From the NCBI GenBank assembly GCA_028284155.1, contig JANQSF010000080.1, positions 1 to 64,000 of the forward strand: a DNA stretch of 64,000 nucleotides, read 5' to 3'. Shown in pieces: positions 51,833 to 62,148 of the stretch. The notes beneath the pieces were generated by a model, which worked only from the letters and a program-made list of their open reading frames with translations, ran no database searches and was not told the DNA's origin. How positions within the stretch are numbered: position 1 is the stretch's first letter; the number at the start of each line of letters is the position of its first letter. The stretch is from Phycisphaeraceae bacterium. Lineage in GTDB: Bacteria > Planctomycetota > Phycisphaerae > Phycisphaerales > Phycisphaeraceae. The translations under genes were made by a program, and so were the position numbers.

Positions 51833-53167
51833 ATGCCGTCCATTCGAACATTGAATCGTCGTTCATTTCTATTTGCCACGGGCGTTGCGCTTCCACTCCC
51901 TTGGCTTGAGTGCATGGCTGTAGGCGACAGCAGAGAACAAACGCCGCCTCGACGATTCGCATCGATCTACTTTCCAAACGGCGTCGGTCAGCCGAAGTCG
52001 GAACCATTGGCGAAATACCGTTGGTGGCCTGCTGGAAAAGGTCAAGATTTCAAGTTCAGCAACACTTTGCAGTCGCTTGAGGGCCTTCGAGAGCATGTCA
52101 CCGTTGTACAAGGCACAGAACACGCGACCGTCCGCCGCACCAATGGTCACGCCTGCGGCGATGTCTGGTTGACGGGCGGCACCATCACGGGTGATACATA
52201 CGCAAACCGTGTTTCGGTCGACCAGGTTGCCGCGGAACAGATCGGCCGCCATACCCGCTTCGACTCCCTGATCATGTCGCCTGAAGGGGGGATTGGCATT
52301 CGCACACGCACTTCGACGCTTTCGTTTGACCGGAACGGCCAACCGATCCCTGCTTGGTATGACATTCCGAAGATCTTCGCCAGGATGTTCAGTGACGGTA
52401 GTCGCGACAGTCTGGCCCGAAGCCGGTATCGATTGCGTATGAATCGCAGCATTCTCGATGCCGTATCGGAGCAGTCACGGCACTTGCAGAGGCAACTCGG
52501 CGCGGCCGATAGGCAGAAGATGGATCAGTATCTCACATCGGTACGCGAAACCGAACAGCGTCTTGGTCGCACCGAGGCGTGGCTGGAGCGACCAAAACCG
52601 AAGGTTGAAACGGACACAAGCCAGTTTATGGAGACGCCCAAGGGATCGACGGAGTTGTTGCGTGCCTACTACGACTTGATGGTGCTGGCGTTTCAGACCG
52701 ACAGCACTCGGGTTGCGACTTATCAGATTGCGCGGGAAAACGGCGGACCATTTGATCGGCTCACGCAACCCATCGCCGGGGTGAACTGGCACGGGATCTC
52801 GCACAAAGGCTATCTCGAACAAGAGGAGCATTCAGCAAAGTGGCACCGCGTTGACCGCTGGTGCGCTGATCAGTTTGCCTACTTCCTGGAGCGATTGAAA
52901 TCCGTCCGGGAAGGCGAAGGTACGCTGCTCGACCACACGATGGTGCTTTATGGCTGCAGTCAAAACTACGCGCACACGCCCAAGAACTATGCGACTGTCG
53001 TCGCGGGTGGCAATCGTCTCGGTCTCAAGCACGGCCAATTGCTCCACATGCCTGAGAATACGCCGTTTGCCAATGTCCTGTATACCCTATTGACTCGGCT
53101 CGAGTTGCCTTCGTGCCCGAAGTTCTTTGCCGACAGCACGGGGCCGATCAATGAGATGATTGCCTAG
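51833..53167 (+). CDS. DUF1552 family secreted protein (pair C)
   Basis: A 444-residue protein with a Tat-type leader (NRRSFLFATGVALPLPWLE). Family regions are IYFPNGVGQPKSEP, FKFSNTLQSLEGLREHVTV, SVDQVAAEQIG and TSVRETEQRLGR, then TDSTRVATYQIAREN and TMVLYGCSQNYAHTPKN. AGGAGA lies upstream of the ATG. It is translated just after the pair C cytochrome. A nested inverted repeat follows its stop codon. Confidence 0.87.
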   Translation: MPSIRTLNRRSFLFATGVALPLPWLECMAVGDSREQTPPRRFASIYFPNGVGQPKSEPLAKYRWWPAGKGQDFKFSNTLQSLEGLREHVTVVQGTEHATVRRTNGHACGDVWLTGGTITGDTYANRVSVDQVAAEQIGRHTRFDSLIMSPEGGIGIRTRTSTLSFDRNGQPIPAWYDIPKIFARMFSDGSRDSLARSRYRLRMNRSILDAVSEQSRHLQRQLGAADRQKMDQYLTSVRETEQRLGRTEAWLERPKPKVETDTSQFMETPKGSTELLRAYYDLMVLAFQTDSTRVATYQIARENGGPFDRLTQPIAGVNWHGISHKGYLEQEEHSAKWHRVDRWCADQFAYFLERLKSVREGEGTLLDHTMVLYGCSQNYAHTPKNYATVVAGGNRLGLKHGQLLHMPENTPFANVLYTLLTRLELPSCPKFFADSTGPINEMIA

Positions 53168-53169
53168 GT

Positions 53170-53254
53170 ATCGTGCGCTTCACACGCGGCTTTGAGCCGC
53201 TGCACGATGTGAACTGCTCGCTAACTGAATAACAAGTGTGAACAATCACTTGTT
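53170..53254. repeat. Two hairpins in the gap between pairs C and D
   Basis: The first is nested: outer arms ATCGTGC (53170-53176) and GCACGAT (53202-53208), inner arms GCGGCT (53186-53191) and AGCCGC (53195-53200). The second is AACAAGTG (53231-53238) and CACTTGTT (53247-53254) around an 8-base loop. Neither is followed by a T run, so they are not textbook terminators. They may stabilise the upstream mRNA, slow polymerase or bind a regulator of pair D, whose start is 30 bp away. Confidence 0.5.
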
Positions 53255-53283
53255 GGCCGCCAACTCAAAGCCTGATAACAAAG

Positions 53284-55686
53284 ATGAGTCCTCGATTCCC
53301 AGTTGTGCCGTTGCTGATTGCGTTGCTTCTTGCAGCGCCCGCCGTCTCGCTCGCCGAGATTGAGGATGGTGGCCAGTTTACCAAGTACGTTCAGCCCTTC
53401 CTTCGGAAACATTGCATCAAGTGCCACGGTCCAGACAAACAGAAAGCGAAGTTGCGTCTCGATCAGCTTGGGAAGGACTTCTCGACTGGAACCATTGAGA
53501 AATGGCAAAAGGTCTTCACCCTGCTGCATCAAGGCGACATGCCGCCGGAGTCGCAACCCGTACCGCCGAAGCAGGAGATTCAACGCGTGCTGTCCTGGGT
53601 GAAGGACTATTCTGCCAGCGCTCGCAAGGCTACAGGCTCCGGGAGTTTCCGTCGACTGAATCGCCGCGAGATCAGCAACTCACTGAATGATCTTTTTGGA
53701 CTCCATGTCGATTTTGCCGCAATGCTGCCGCCCGACGGCCTGAAAGACGACTTTGACAATCGAGCGGAGACGCTGCGCATTTCAAATGCTCTGTTGGAAA
53801 CCTATCTCGATGTGACCAGACGTGTTGTGCATAACACCCATATTTGGGGAACCCAGTCCCCGCCCAGAGAGCACTTGTTCGATTTCAGAGAACTCAGCAA
53901 AGACCCCAAGAAGGCGAGCAAGCGCCCGGAGTTCAGCCGATTCTCGATTCAGAAGTACTTGAAGCCAGAGGGCCTGAGGATCTATCCCATCACCCCTTTG
54001 TTCGGGGGCCCGCTCGATAACTCGGTCCGTGGCGGTAAATACGCAGCCTCTAAGATCGTTCTGAACGAGGTTGATCAGGATGGCTTGGTGAGCATTGAGG
54101 TTAAGTTTCATGCGGAAGCCAAAGACAATGACCGCACTCCCCGACTGCTTATCTTCCTGAATTCCAGAGAGGTGGCGGAATGCGATGTCACTGGCACACT
54201 TGAGAAGCCGCAAGTGGCCGTGGTGCACTGCTTCGTAGAGGACCTTCCAGCAAAACTGAATGACGAGGGGAAACGATTCCTCGGTATCGGTTTCAACAAC
54301 ATCTACCCTCAGGAGGGCGGAAAAGGTCAGGGTGGAGACGAATACAAGAAGGGGACTTCCGTCTACATTCAGTCGGTGCGAGTGATCGATCGCTTACGAG
54401 TTCAACGACCGCTGTCCGGTCTGCGCGGTGCCGAGAAGACTCTGACTGCCTTGCAGGAGGAGGAGTTGGTCAGTGTCTATCTCCGCCATTTTCTTTCCAG
54501 GGCGTACCGCCGACCCGTTGGCGATATCTCTCAATGGATGAAGCGTTACCAGTCGCTTCGACAGGGCAGGGCTTCCATCTCGGCGGCGTTGAGAGCTTGC
54601 ATGCAGGCCGCGCTGTCCAGCCCCGGCTTCCTGTATCTCGCCTCTCCCGAGGGGCTTCAGGGCGAAGCGCTTCACTACGCGATCGCGAGTCGACTTGCCT
54701 ATTTCCTGTGGAGCACGACACCCGATCAACAACTGCTCGACTTGGCCAAGCGACAACAGTTGTTGGACCCCAAGGTACTCGATGAGCAAGTCGAACGCAT
54801 GCTCCGGCACGCATATGCCGACCGTTTCTATCGTAACTTCGCACTGCGATGGACCGGACTGCAGAGCCTCGATGTCCCGTTCGAAGAAAAGGATTCCTGG
54901 CACCGGGCGCAGCGTTTCGTTGAGCAGGCGATGCAGGAACAGGCCGTCGCGTTCTTCCGAGAAACCGTCGAGCACAATCTGAAGGCTGAAACATTTCTGG
55001 ATTCTGAGTTTGCGATGCTCAACGACGTCTTGGCAGCCTATCTCGGATATCCAGGACGATTCGACGCATCATTTCGGCGTGTTTCTCTTAAGCCGAATGA
55101 TCCGCGAGGGGGCCTGCTGGGTCAAGCTGGAATCATGGCACTCACTGGGAACGGAAAACCACCCATTACCCGCGGGGTGTGGATGCTGCGCAAGGTGCTG
55201 GATGACCCGCCACCGGATCCGCCATTGAACGTCCCGGAGCTGAATGCCAAGGACCCAAAGCTGAGTCAGAAACCCGTGCGGGAACAGTTGCGTGTCCATC
55301 AGGAACACGCGGACTGTGCGGTCTGTCACCGAAAGATTGATTCCATGGGGTTCGCCTTTGAGCAATTCGACCCCACCGGCCGCTGGGTGGAGTTCAAAAG
55401 AGGAAAGGGGAAAGAAGAGACGCCAATCGATACGGCTGGACGCATGCCGCGTGGGGAGACGTTCGAGACCTACGAAGAAATGAAGACGATCCTGCGAGAG
55501 CATTACCAACACGATTTTGCCCGGGGACTGACCAAGAGCCTGTTGGCTTATGCCGTGGGGCGAGAATTGCACCCCCAAGACCTGGATACGGTTCGTGCGG
55601 TCTTGCAACGATTCGAGACAGAGCAATACCCCTTGAAAGACATCATCAAGGCTCTGGTTACATCCGATGCTTTTTTGACCAGATAG
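53284..55686 (+). CDS. DUF1587/1592/1588/1585 dihaem-type secreted protein (pair D)
   Basis: An 800-residue exported protein, the shortest of the four. A signal peptide ends near AVSLA. The first haem site is C44-x2-C-H48 (CIKCHG). DUF1587 (FRRLNRREISNSLNDLFG), a middle region with FLNSREVAECDVTGT, DUF1595 (FLSRAYRRPVGDI) and DUF1592 (AIASRLAYFLWSTTPDQ, FALRWTGLQ) follow. DUF1588 has CAVCHRKIDSMGFAFEQFDP and a short DPPPDPPLNV run. DUF1585 ends it (LLAYAVGRELHPQDL). It heads the last of the tandem pairs; the partner lies 22 bp downstream. Confidence 0.88.
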   Translation: MSPRFPVVPLLIALLLAAPAVSLAEIEDGGQFTKYVQPFLRKHCIKCHGPDKQKAKLRLDQLGKDFSTGTIEKWQKVFTLLHQGDMPPESQPVPPKQEIQRVLSWVKDYSASARKATGSGSFRRLNRREISNSLNDLFGLHVDFAAMLPPDGLKDDFDNRAETLRISNALLETYLDVTRRVVHNTHIWGTQSPPREHLFDFRELSKDPKKASKRPEFSRFSIQKYLKPEGLRIYPITPLFGGPLDNSVRGGKYAASKIVLNEVDQDGLVSIEVKFHAEAKDNDRTPRLLIFLNSREVAECDVTGTLEKPQVAVVHCFVEDLPAKLNDEGKRFLGIGFNNIYPQEGGKGQGGDEYKKGTSVYIQSVRVIDRLRVQRPLSGLRGAEKTLTALQEEELVSVYLRHFLSRAYRRPVGDISQWMKRYQSLRQGRASISAALRACMQAALSSPGFLYLASPEGLQGEALHYAIASRLAYFLWSTTPDQQLLDLAKRQQLLDPKVLDEQVERMLRHAYADRFYRNFALRWTGLQSLDVPFEEKDSWHRAQRFVEQAMQEQAVAFFRETVEHNLKAETFLDSEFAMLNDVLAAYLGYPGRFDASFRRVSLKPNDPRGGLLGQAGIMALTGNGKPPITRGVWMLRKVLDDPPPDPPLNVPELNAKDPKLSQKPVREQLRVHQEHADCAVCHRKIDSMGFAFEQFDPTGRWVEFKRGKGKEETPIDTAGRMPRGETFETYEEMKTILREHYQHDFARGLTKSLLAYAVGRELHPQDLDTVRAVLQRFETEQYPLKDIIKALVTSDAFLTR

Positions 55687-55708
55687 ACTTATTCAACGTC
55701 AACGGGCT

Positions 55709-57064
55709 ATGGACATGGGCAAACCCCAAAGAATCACACGTCGTACCGTCTTGCGAAGTGCGGGCGCTGTCATCTCGCTGCCGTTCTTGGAGGCTATGGC
55801 ACAAGGCCAATCCTCAAGCGAGTCCAATCAACCGGCTCGCATGATCTTTATGTATCTGCCCTTCGGGGCGAATATGGATACATGGAACCCCGCAACCACC
55901 GGAAAGAACTACGAGATCTCGTCCACGCTGAAACCGCTTTCCCCGTTCCGGCAGGACATGTCGGTCTTGTCGGGATTGCAGCATATACGCGGTCAAGACG
56001 GTGGCCATCGCGGGGTCGATCTCTGGTTGACCGGCGCCAAGCTTCGCACGCCGAATGGTGACTACAGGAACACACAATCGATAGACCAACTGGCGGCAGA
56101 TCATATCGGCAACACCTACTTCAACTCGCTCGTTCTCTCCGCAAAGGAAGGGGTGGGCAATCCTTATTGTTCCCATACGCTCTCGTTCAATCATCTCGGG
56201 GCTCCTATCCCAGCGCAGTCCAAGCCGGCCGAGATCTTTGCACGGCTCTTTCCGCCACACCGTCAAGCATCCCGTAAAGACATCATCGCTCGCTTCCAAC
56301 ACAAACGTAGCGTTCTCGATATGGCGCTCGAGGAAGCCCATAGCCTCAAACGCAAACTGGGCCGGCAAGACCAAACCCGACTCAACGAATACCTGGAATC
56401 CGTTCGAAGTGTTGAGAAACGGGTTCAGGTCAAACAGGCGATTGCCAGTCGAGCGCCTGTGCCACTGCCCGAAGGTGTTGAAGCGCCTCCATCTAACCAG
56501 ATGCCCAACGCGACGGTATGGACCGAAACCATGCTGGACCTGATCGTGTTGGCACTGCAGACGGACCTGACGCGGGTGGCCACGTTCGCCACCGGCATCG
56601 ATGATCCCCATAACGGCGGTCTGCCCGTCGAGTGGCCCGAGTTTCAAGAGGTGTTCAAGTTGACGGGGAAGGCAAAGGACCGTCACGGCGTGGCCCACTG
56701 TGCCAAGTCGTGCGGAAAGAAGGGCATTGATGGAACGTTGGCCCAGACAAAGATGGACACCTTCTGGACGGAGCGATTTGCTTATCTGCTCAAGAGGCTG
56801 AAGGGGATCCCCGTTGAAGGCGGGGCTCTCTTGGATCACACCATGGCCCTTTATGGCTCCTCGCAGTCGAAAACCCACAGCATGACCAATATGCCGATTG
56901 TGCTGGCCGGTGGAGGAAGTCTCGGACTCAAACACGGTCAACACCTTGCCTATGCGCAGGGGCAGGTACCGCTGTCCAACCTCTTTCTGACCATGCTTCA
57001 GCAGGGCCGGATGGACGTGGAGAGATTTGGTGAAAGCACGGGGACGTTGACAGGGTTGACTTAG
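55709..57064 (+). CDS. DUF1552 family secreted protein (pair D)
   Basis: A 451-residue protein with a Tat leader (TRRTVLRSAGAVISLPFLEA). Family regions are MYLPFGANMDTWNP, LKPLSPFRQDMSVLSG, SIDQLAADHIG and ESVRSVEKRVQ, then TDLTRVATFATGIDD and TMALYGSSQSKTHSM. Two close ATGs (55709 and 55715) could start it, and the leader is unaffected by the choice. A 235-bp gap follows before the DUF1501 gene. In that gap only a G-rich stretch (57197-57215) stands out. Confidence 0.88.
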   Translation: MDMGKPQRITRRTVLRSAGAVISLPFLEAMAQGQSSSESNQPARMIFMYLPFGANMDTWNPATTGKNYEISSTLKPLSPFRQDMSVLSGLQHIRGQDGGHRGVDLWLTGAKLRTPNGDYRNTQSIDQLAADHIGNTYFNSLVLSAKEGVGNPYCSHTLSFNHLGAPIPAQSKPAEIFARLFPPHRQASRKDIIARFQHKRSVLDMALEEAHSLKRKLGRQDQTRLNEYLESVRSVEKRVQVKQAIASRAPVPLPEGVEAPPSNQMPNATVWTETMLDLIVLALQTDLTRVATFATGIDDPHNGGLPVEWPEFQEVFKLTGKAKDRHGVAHCAKSCGKKGIDGTLAQTKMDTFWTERFAYLLKRLKGIPVEGGALLDHTMALYGSSQSKTHSMTNMPIVLAGGGSLGLKHGQHLAYAQGQVPLSNLFLTMLQQGRMDVERFGESTGTLTGLT

Positions 57065-57299
57065 CGACCAAGGAGGCGAAGCGACGGCTTTTTCCATCCC
57101 CCCTGTCGACCCGACGTGGCTCGGCATGTCGCGTCAGACAGTGACTCACCGATAGCCATGGACCGATGGGCGAATTGCTGGCGTGATGACGGTAGATGGC
57201 GGGGCGGGGGTAGGGGCAAAAGACGGAACCAATCGACTTGTAACTTGTGCGCGCACCGGCACAATGTCGTATTGAGGCACACTGCGACGGAGCCCCTCC

Positions 57300-58760
57300 A
57301 TGCTGACAGTCAATACGTCACGGTCAAGCCGCTCCTGCGACGCCACAAGCCGGCGCAGTTTTCTACGGGTCGGGTCCCTGGGGCTGGCCGGGCTGTCGCT
57401 GCCGCATCTCCTGGCGCTGCGTGCGCACGCGCGGAATCGTGATTTCATGACGGACAAATCGGTGGTGTTTGTCTACCTCGCGGGCGGGCCGAGTCAGATT
57501 GAAACGTTTGATCCAAAGATGACCGCACCGTCCGAAGTGCGCAGCGTGACCGGCGAAGTGAGAACGTGTCTGCCCGGTGTGACCTTCGGCGGGACGTTTC
57601 CCAGACTCGCCGCAATGGCAGATCGCCTCCTGGTGGTCCGTTCATTCATGCACAGCAACACCGGGCACGACGGCGGAACCAAGCTGTTCGGAATCGACTC
57701 TCGAGGCACGGCCCTGAGCCCGGCCTACGCCCGCCTGCTTGGACAGATCAATTCGAAGACAGGCATGCTCTCAAGCACGTTCGTTTCACCCCGGTCCGCC
57801 GGCTTCACGCCCGACCAGATGCGACAGTACATGCCCTTCTTCTACAAGGGCATCTCACCGACCGGCAGTTTACCGGCCACGTTCGCGCCGTTTCATCCCA
57901 CCGCGGGGGCTCGGAAGACGCGAAAGAGTGAAACAGGCCTACTGGCCGACATGAATCTGAACATGTCGCTGCCAAAGCTTGAAGATCGCAAGGCGTTGCT
58001 GAAGAAATTGGACCGTATCAAACTGGGTGTCGATCAAGCCAACGATCGGGGCGAAGCGTGGAGCGAGTACCAGCTCCAGGCCTTCGATGTCTTGCAGCGA
58101 GGTGTCAGCGATGCGTTCGACCTAAGCAAAGAAGACCCACGTACGATTGCGCGGTACGACACGTCGCATTACAAGACGCCTGCGCATCTCGTCAAGCGAC
58201 AAAAGAATGGCAAAATGTCCGCGCAGTCACAAACCGCAATCGGCAAGCAGATGCTCCTGGCGCGGCGGCTGTGTGAGGCCGGCTGCCGGTTTATCACGGT
58301 CGGCATGAACGATTGGGATCACCACGGCAACGAAAACAGCTATCCGATCGCCGACGGGATGCAGGTCATGGGGGGCGCGCTGGACCACGCCGTTTCCGCG
58401 TTCCTGGAAGACATCGAGCAGCGTGGCCTGAGCGACAAGATCCTTCTCGTGATGACCGGCGAGATGGGCCGAACGCCCCGCTTGAGTACCGTCAAATCCA
58501 CAGGCAGTATCGGCCGCAACCACTGGGGACGACTCGGTGCACTGGCGCTTGCGGGAGGCGGGCTCGATACCGGTCGCGTCATCGGTCGCTCCGACAAGCA
58601 CGCCGGCGAACCCGCCACCGAACCGGTTACGCCAGCCAACCTCGTCTCGACCATCTCGCACACGCTGTTCGACATGGGTCAGCTCCGACTTGAGACAGGA
58701 CTTCCGAAGGAACTGGTGAGCGCCGTATCAGCCGCTAAGCCGATCAACGAGCTGAGTTGA
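57300..58760 (+). CDS. DUF1501 family secreted protein (second copy)
   Basis: A 486-residue protein with a Tat-type leader (SRRSFLRVGSLGLAG). DUF1501 motifs are FVYLAGGPSQIETFDPK, FMHSNTGHDGGTKLFG, ITVGMNDWDHHGNE and VMTGEMGRTPRL, with GSIGRNHWG after it. It is only distantly similar to the copy at 37074-38399. GGAG lies just upstream of the ATG. It starts a three-gene run with an oxidoreductase and a DUF1080 protein, 75 bp before the former. Activity is unknown. Confidence 0.87.
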   Translation: MLTVNTSRSSRSCDATSRRSFLRVGSLGLAGLSLPHLLALRAHARNRDFMTDKSVVFVYLAGGPSQIETFDPKMTAPSEVRSVTGEVRTCLPGVTFGGTFPRLAAMADRLLVVRSFMHSNTGHDGGTKLFGIDSRGTALSPAYARLLGQINSKTGMLSSTFVSPRSAGFTPDQMRQYMPFFYKGISPTGSLPATFAPFHPTAGARKTRKSETGLLADMNLNMSLPKLEDRKALLKKLDRIKLGVDQANDRGEAWSEYQLQAFDVLQRGVSDAFDLSKEDPRTIARYDTSHYKTPAHLVKRQKNGKMSAQSQTAIGKQMLLARRLCEAGCRFITVGMNDWDHHGNENSYPIADGMQVMGGALDHAVSAFLEDIEQRGLSDKILLVMTGEMGRTPRLSTVKSTGSIGRNHWGRLGALALAGGGLDTGRVIGRSDKHAGEPATEPVTPANLVSTISHTLFDMGQLRLETGLPKELVSAVSAAKPINELS

Positions 58761-58835
58761 GCGGTTTGGATCAAACGATGAGATCCGCAGCGCCGGCGAC
58801 CACAAGCCGATGGGTGCAGATCCCGGGAAGAACGC

Positions 58836-60202
58836 ATGAGTCTGAAGAACCCAACGCGGCGGAGCGTGCTTCAGTCCACTTCGGCTGCACTGGCCGCTGG
58901 TTTCTGGGTTACCAGTGCGCCCGCCGTAGAGAGCAAGTCACCCAACGAGAAGCTCAACTTCGCGCACATTGGCGTCGGTGGCCAGGGCGGGGCGGACTTT
59001 GGTGTATCGAGTGGACATAACGTGGTCGCCATCTGTGATGTTGACGACCGCGAACTGCGCCGCCGCGCCACGCGCATCAAGGGCAATGTCGCGACCTTCC
59101 ACGATTACCGCCAGATGTATGACAAGATGATGAATCGCATCGATGCGGTGGTCATTGCGATACCGGACCACCAGCACGCACTGGCGAGTCTGATGGCCAT
59201 CCGCAACGGCAAGCACGTCTACACGGAGAAGCCACTCGCTCACAGTGTTCACGAGTGTTTCCTTCTCGGCGCGGAGGCGAAGAAACACGGCGTCAAGACA
59301 CAGATGGGCAATGCGGCACACCAGGATTACCAGTTCCGTCGCGCCGCCGAACTGATCCGGGCCGGCGTCATTGGCAAGGTAACCGAAGTGCATGTCAATC
59401 GGGTTGCGCCGAGCGATGTGAAGTTCCCGACCGGACTGACCACGAAACTGGGGCCGGCGAAACCACCCAAGGCGAAGCCGCCGACTCCGACACACCTTCA
59501 TTGGGACGAATGGCTGGGCGGTGCCGATTCCCGCGACTACCACCCCGACTACTGCCCCAAACGATGGCGCGGGTGGCGTGACTTCGGCACTGGCGGCATC
59601 GGCGACTTCTTCTGCCACCACGCCGACCCGGCGTTCACCTGCCTGGACCTGACCCACCCGATCTCTGTCGAGGCGGCCGGAAGCAGCAGGCCCATCCCCA
59701 CCGACCGCGCGCCGGGCGGCACGTTTCGCTTTGTCTTCCCCATGCGTGGCGATCAGCCAGCCGTCACGCTCTACTGGCACGGCGGCGGCAGCGGCCCGCC
59801 CGCCGACATCGTTGATGTCGACCCGAAGGATCCGATCCTGCGCCGTTTGAATTGCCTCATGGTGGGAGAAAAGGGCGCGATGGCTGTCGGCCGAGGGAAC
59901 GGCCGCGTCGATCCGGTCATGTTCCCCCGCGCCAAGTTCAAGGATGTAAAACTCCCACCTTCGAACGTCGGCTCTGTGGTCGGTCATAAACAGCAGCTTG
60001 CGCACTGCGTCCGCCACGGCGGTCTTCCCAGTTCCAACTTTGAGCATCGAGCCAGTTATCTCTCTGCCTATGCACTGCTCGGGCAGGTCGCCTACTGGAC
60101 GGGGGAGAGGATCGAATGGGACGGACCAAACATGCGCGTGACAAACGTGCCCGCTGCCAATCAGTACATCCGCAAACAGTACCGCAAGAGTTGGGAGGTT
60201 GC

Positions 60203-60206
<4 letters not shown>
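58836..60206 (+). CDS. Gfo/Idh/MocA family oxidoreductase with Tat-type leader
   Basis: A 456-residue NAD(P)-dependent oxidoreductase. A Tat-like leader (TRRSVLQSTSAALAAG) suggests that it works outside the cytoplasm with a tightly bound cofactor. The Rossmann motif is IGVGGQGGADF, and the family signature EKPLAHSV follows at about residue 130. Periplasmic members in PVC bacteria and Bacteroidota oxidise the 3-hydroxyl of glycosides to 3-keto sugars. Its stop overlaps the start of the DUF1080 gene by four bases, and DUF1080 proteins act on 3-keto glycosides, so the two probably form one pathway (inference from family knowledge). Confidence 0.9.
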
Positions 60207-61399
<1,193 letters not shown>

Positions 61400-61604
61400 T
61401 TCGTGCACCTCCTCGTTTCTGTATAGACGCGCAACGAATTCAGCTTACTGAGTTGATACTCCTGGGCGCGTTACGGGCATCACCGGAGATCGGAGAATCT
61501 GTATCGGTCTGCCTTGGGGCGACTGCTGGATTGAGTTGTCGTTCTCCGGCACGTCGATCGTTCAAGGTCTACCTGGTTTCACTGCGCACAACCGAACCGA
61601 CTAC

Positions 61605-61981
61605 ATAGCGGCGCTCCCCAAGTCATTCTTTGGTTCGACCAGATGTTCCAACGGCCGCCTACGTCGAGAGATAGAGCGGAATGGTCGCAGACCGTCAACT
61701 ACGGAAAAGTGGTAGTACCACCCTATTTCAGGCCGACTACCACATTTCTCTCATTTCAGTACGCAACGTAAGTCGCTGTTTAGACTAGAGATGCAACTCC
61801 CCGAGCTGGACTCGAACCAGCAACCTAGCGGTTAACAGCGGGAAGTCAGTATGTCACCGAAAGCTCAGCAAACCTTGTTGATACAGCAGGATACGCAAGT
61901 CCAGTCGCTCGTCAAGCTTTCGCGTGGCATCGCGTCTATTCGCATGGATTCGCACTTCTACCACGTTTTCGGTGGTAGTGC
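61605..61981. repeat. Direct repeat copy 2 (~377 bp), right boundary of the 27-kb island
   Basis: Direct copy of 33925-34301. Matching blocks run through the whole length, including the tRNA 3'-half at 61797-61837 and the last 120 bases, which are nearly identical. Hairpin sites are GTGGTAG-TACCAC type (61709-61721), CTACCAC (61737-61743) and CTACCAC-N7-GTGGTAG (61958-61978). The flanking stretches 61400-61604 and 61982-62148 show no gene; a 77-codon open frame at 61851 is conserved in frame with copy 1 but has no recognised family. A small dyad GCTAAC-ATA-GTTAGC (62139-62153) spans the stop of the next minus-strand gene. Confidence 0.9.
61797..61837 (-). pseudogene. 3' half of a tRNA, probably tRNA-Asn(GUU), in repeat copy 2
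   Basis: Minus-strand sequence with CTGTTAAC (GUU anticodon loop), GGTTGCTGG-TTCGAGT-CCAGC and acceptor strand TCGGGGAG. T arm and acceptor strand are canonical. The 5' acceptor strand and D arm cannot be found upstream, and the anticodon stem does not pair. It is therefore a fragment, better preserved at the anticodon than the copy at 34116. Confidence 0.65.
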
Positions 61982-62148
61982 TGCGACATGTACGGCTGCA
62001 GCGGAAGTCGAATTGTGTCGGGCTGTTGGTGGTCGTTTACCATGGATGGATGAAGTTCGCAAACTCGAAGAGCTCCACAGGTGAGTCGCACGCATCAATC
62101 AGTTGCCGTCGGGCGATGCCTCGCCGAGGATGCCGCCAGCTAACATAG

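Noticed and set aside
53170..53208. Intrinsic terminator after pair C
   Set aside because: The stem is strong, but no T run follows it, so it is recorded as an inverted repeat only.
55814..57127. A 437-codon minus-strand open frame opposite the pair D DUF1552 gene
   Set aside because: Shadow of a clear family protein with a Tat leader and ribosome-site context; no domain is visible in the antisense product.
57197..57215. Possible G-quadruplex (GGCGGGGCGGGGGTAGGGG)
   Set aside because: The first tract has only two Gs and the sequence is in a GC-rich gap; there is no sign of a regulatory role.
61851..62084. A 77-codon ORF inside and beyond repeat copy 2
   Set aside because: It crosses the end of the repeat into unrelated sequence and has no recognised domain, so it is described only as part of the repeat.
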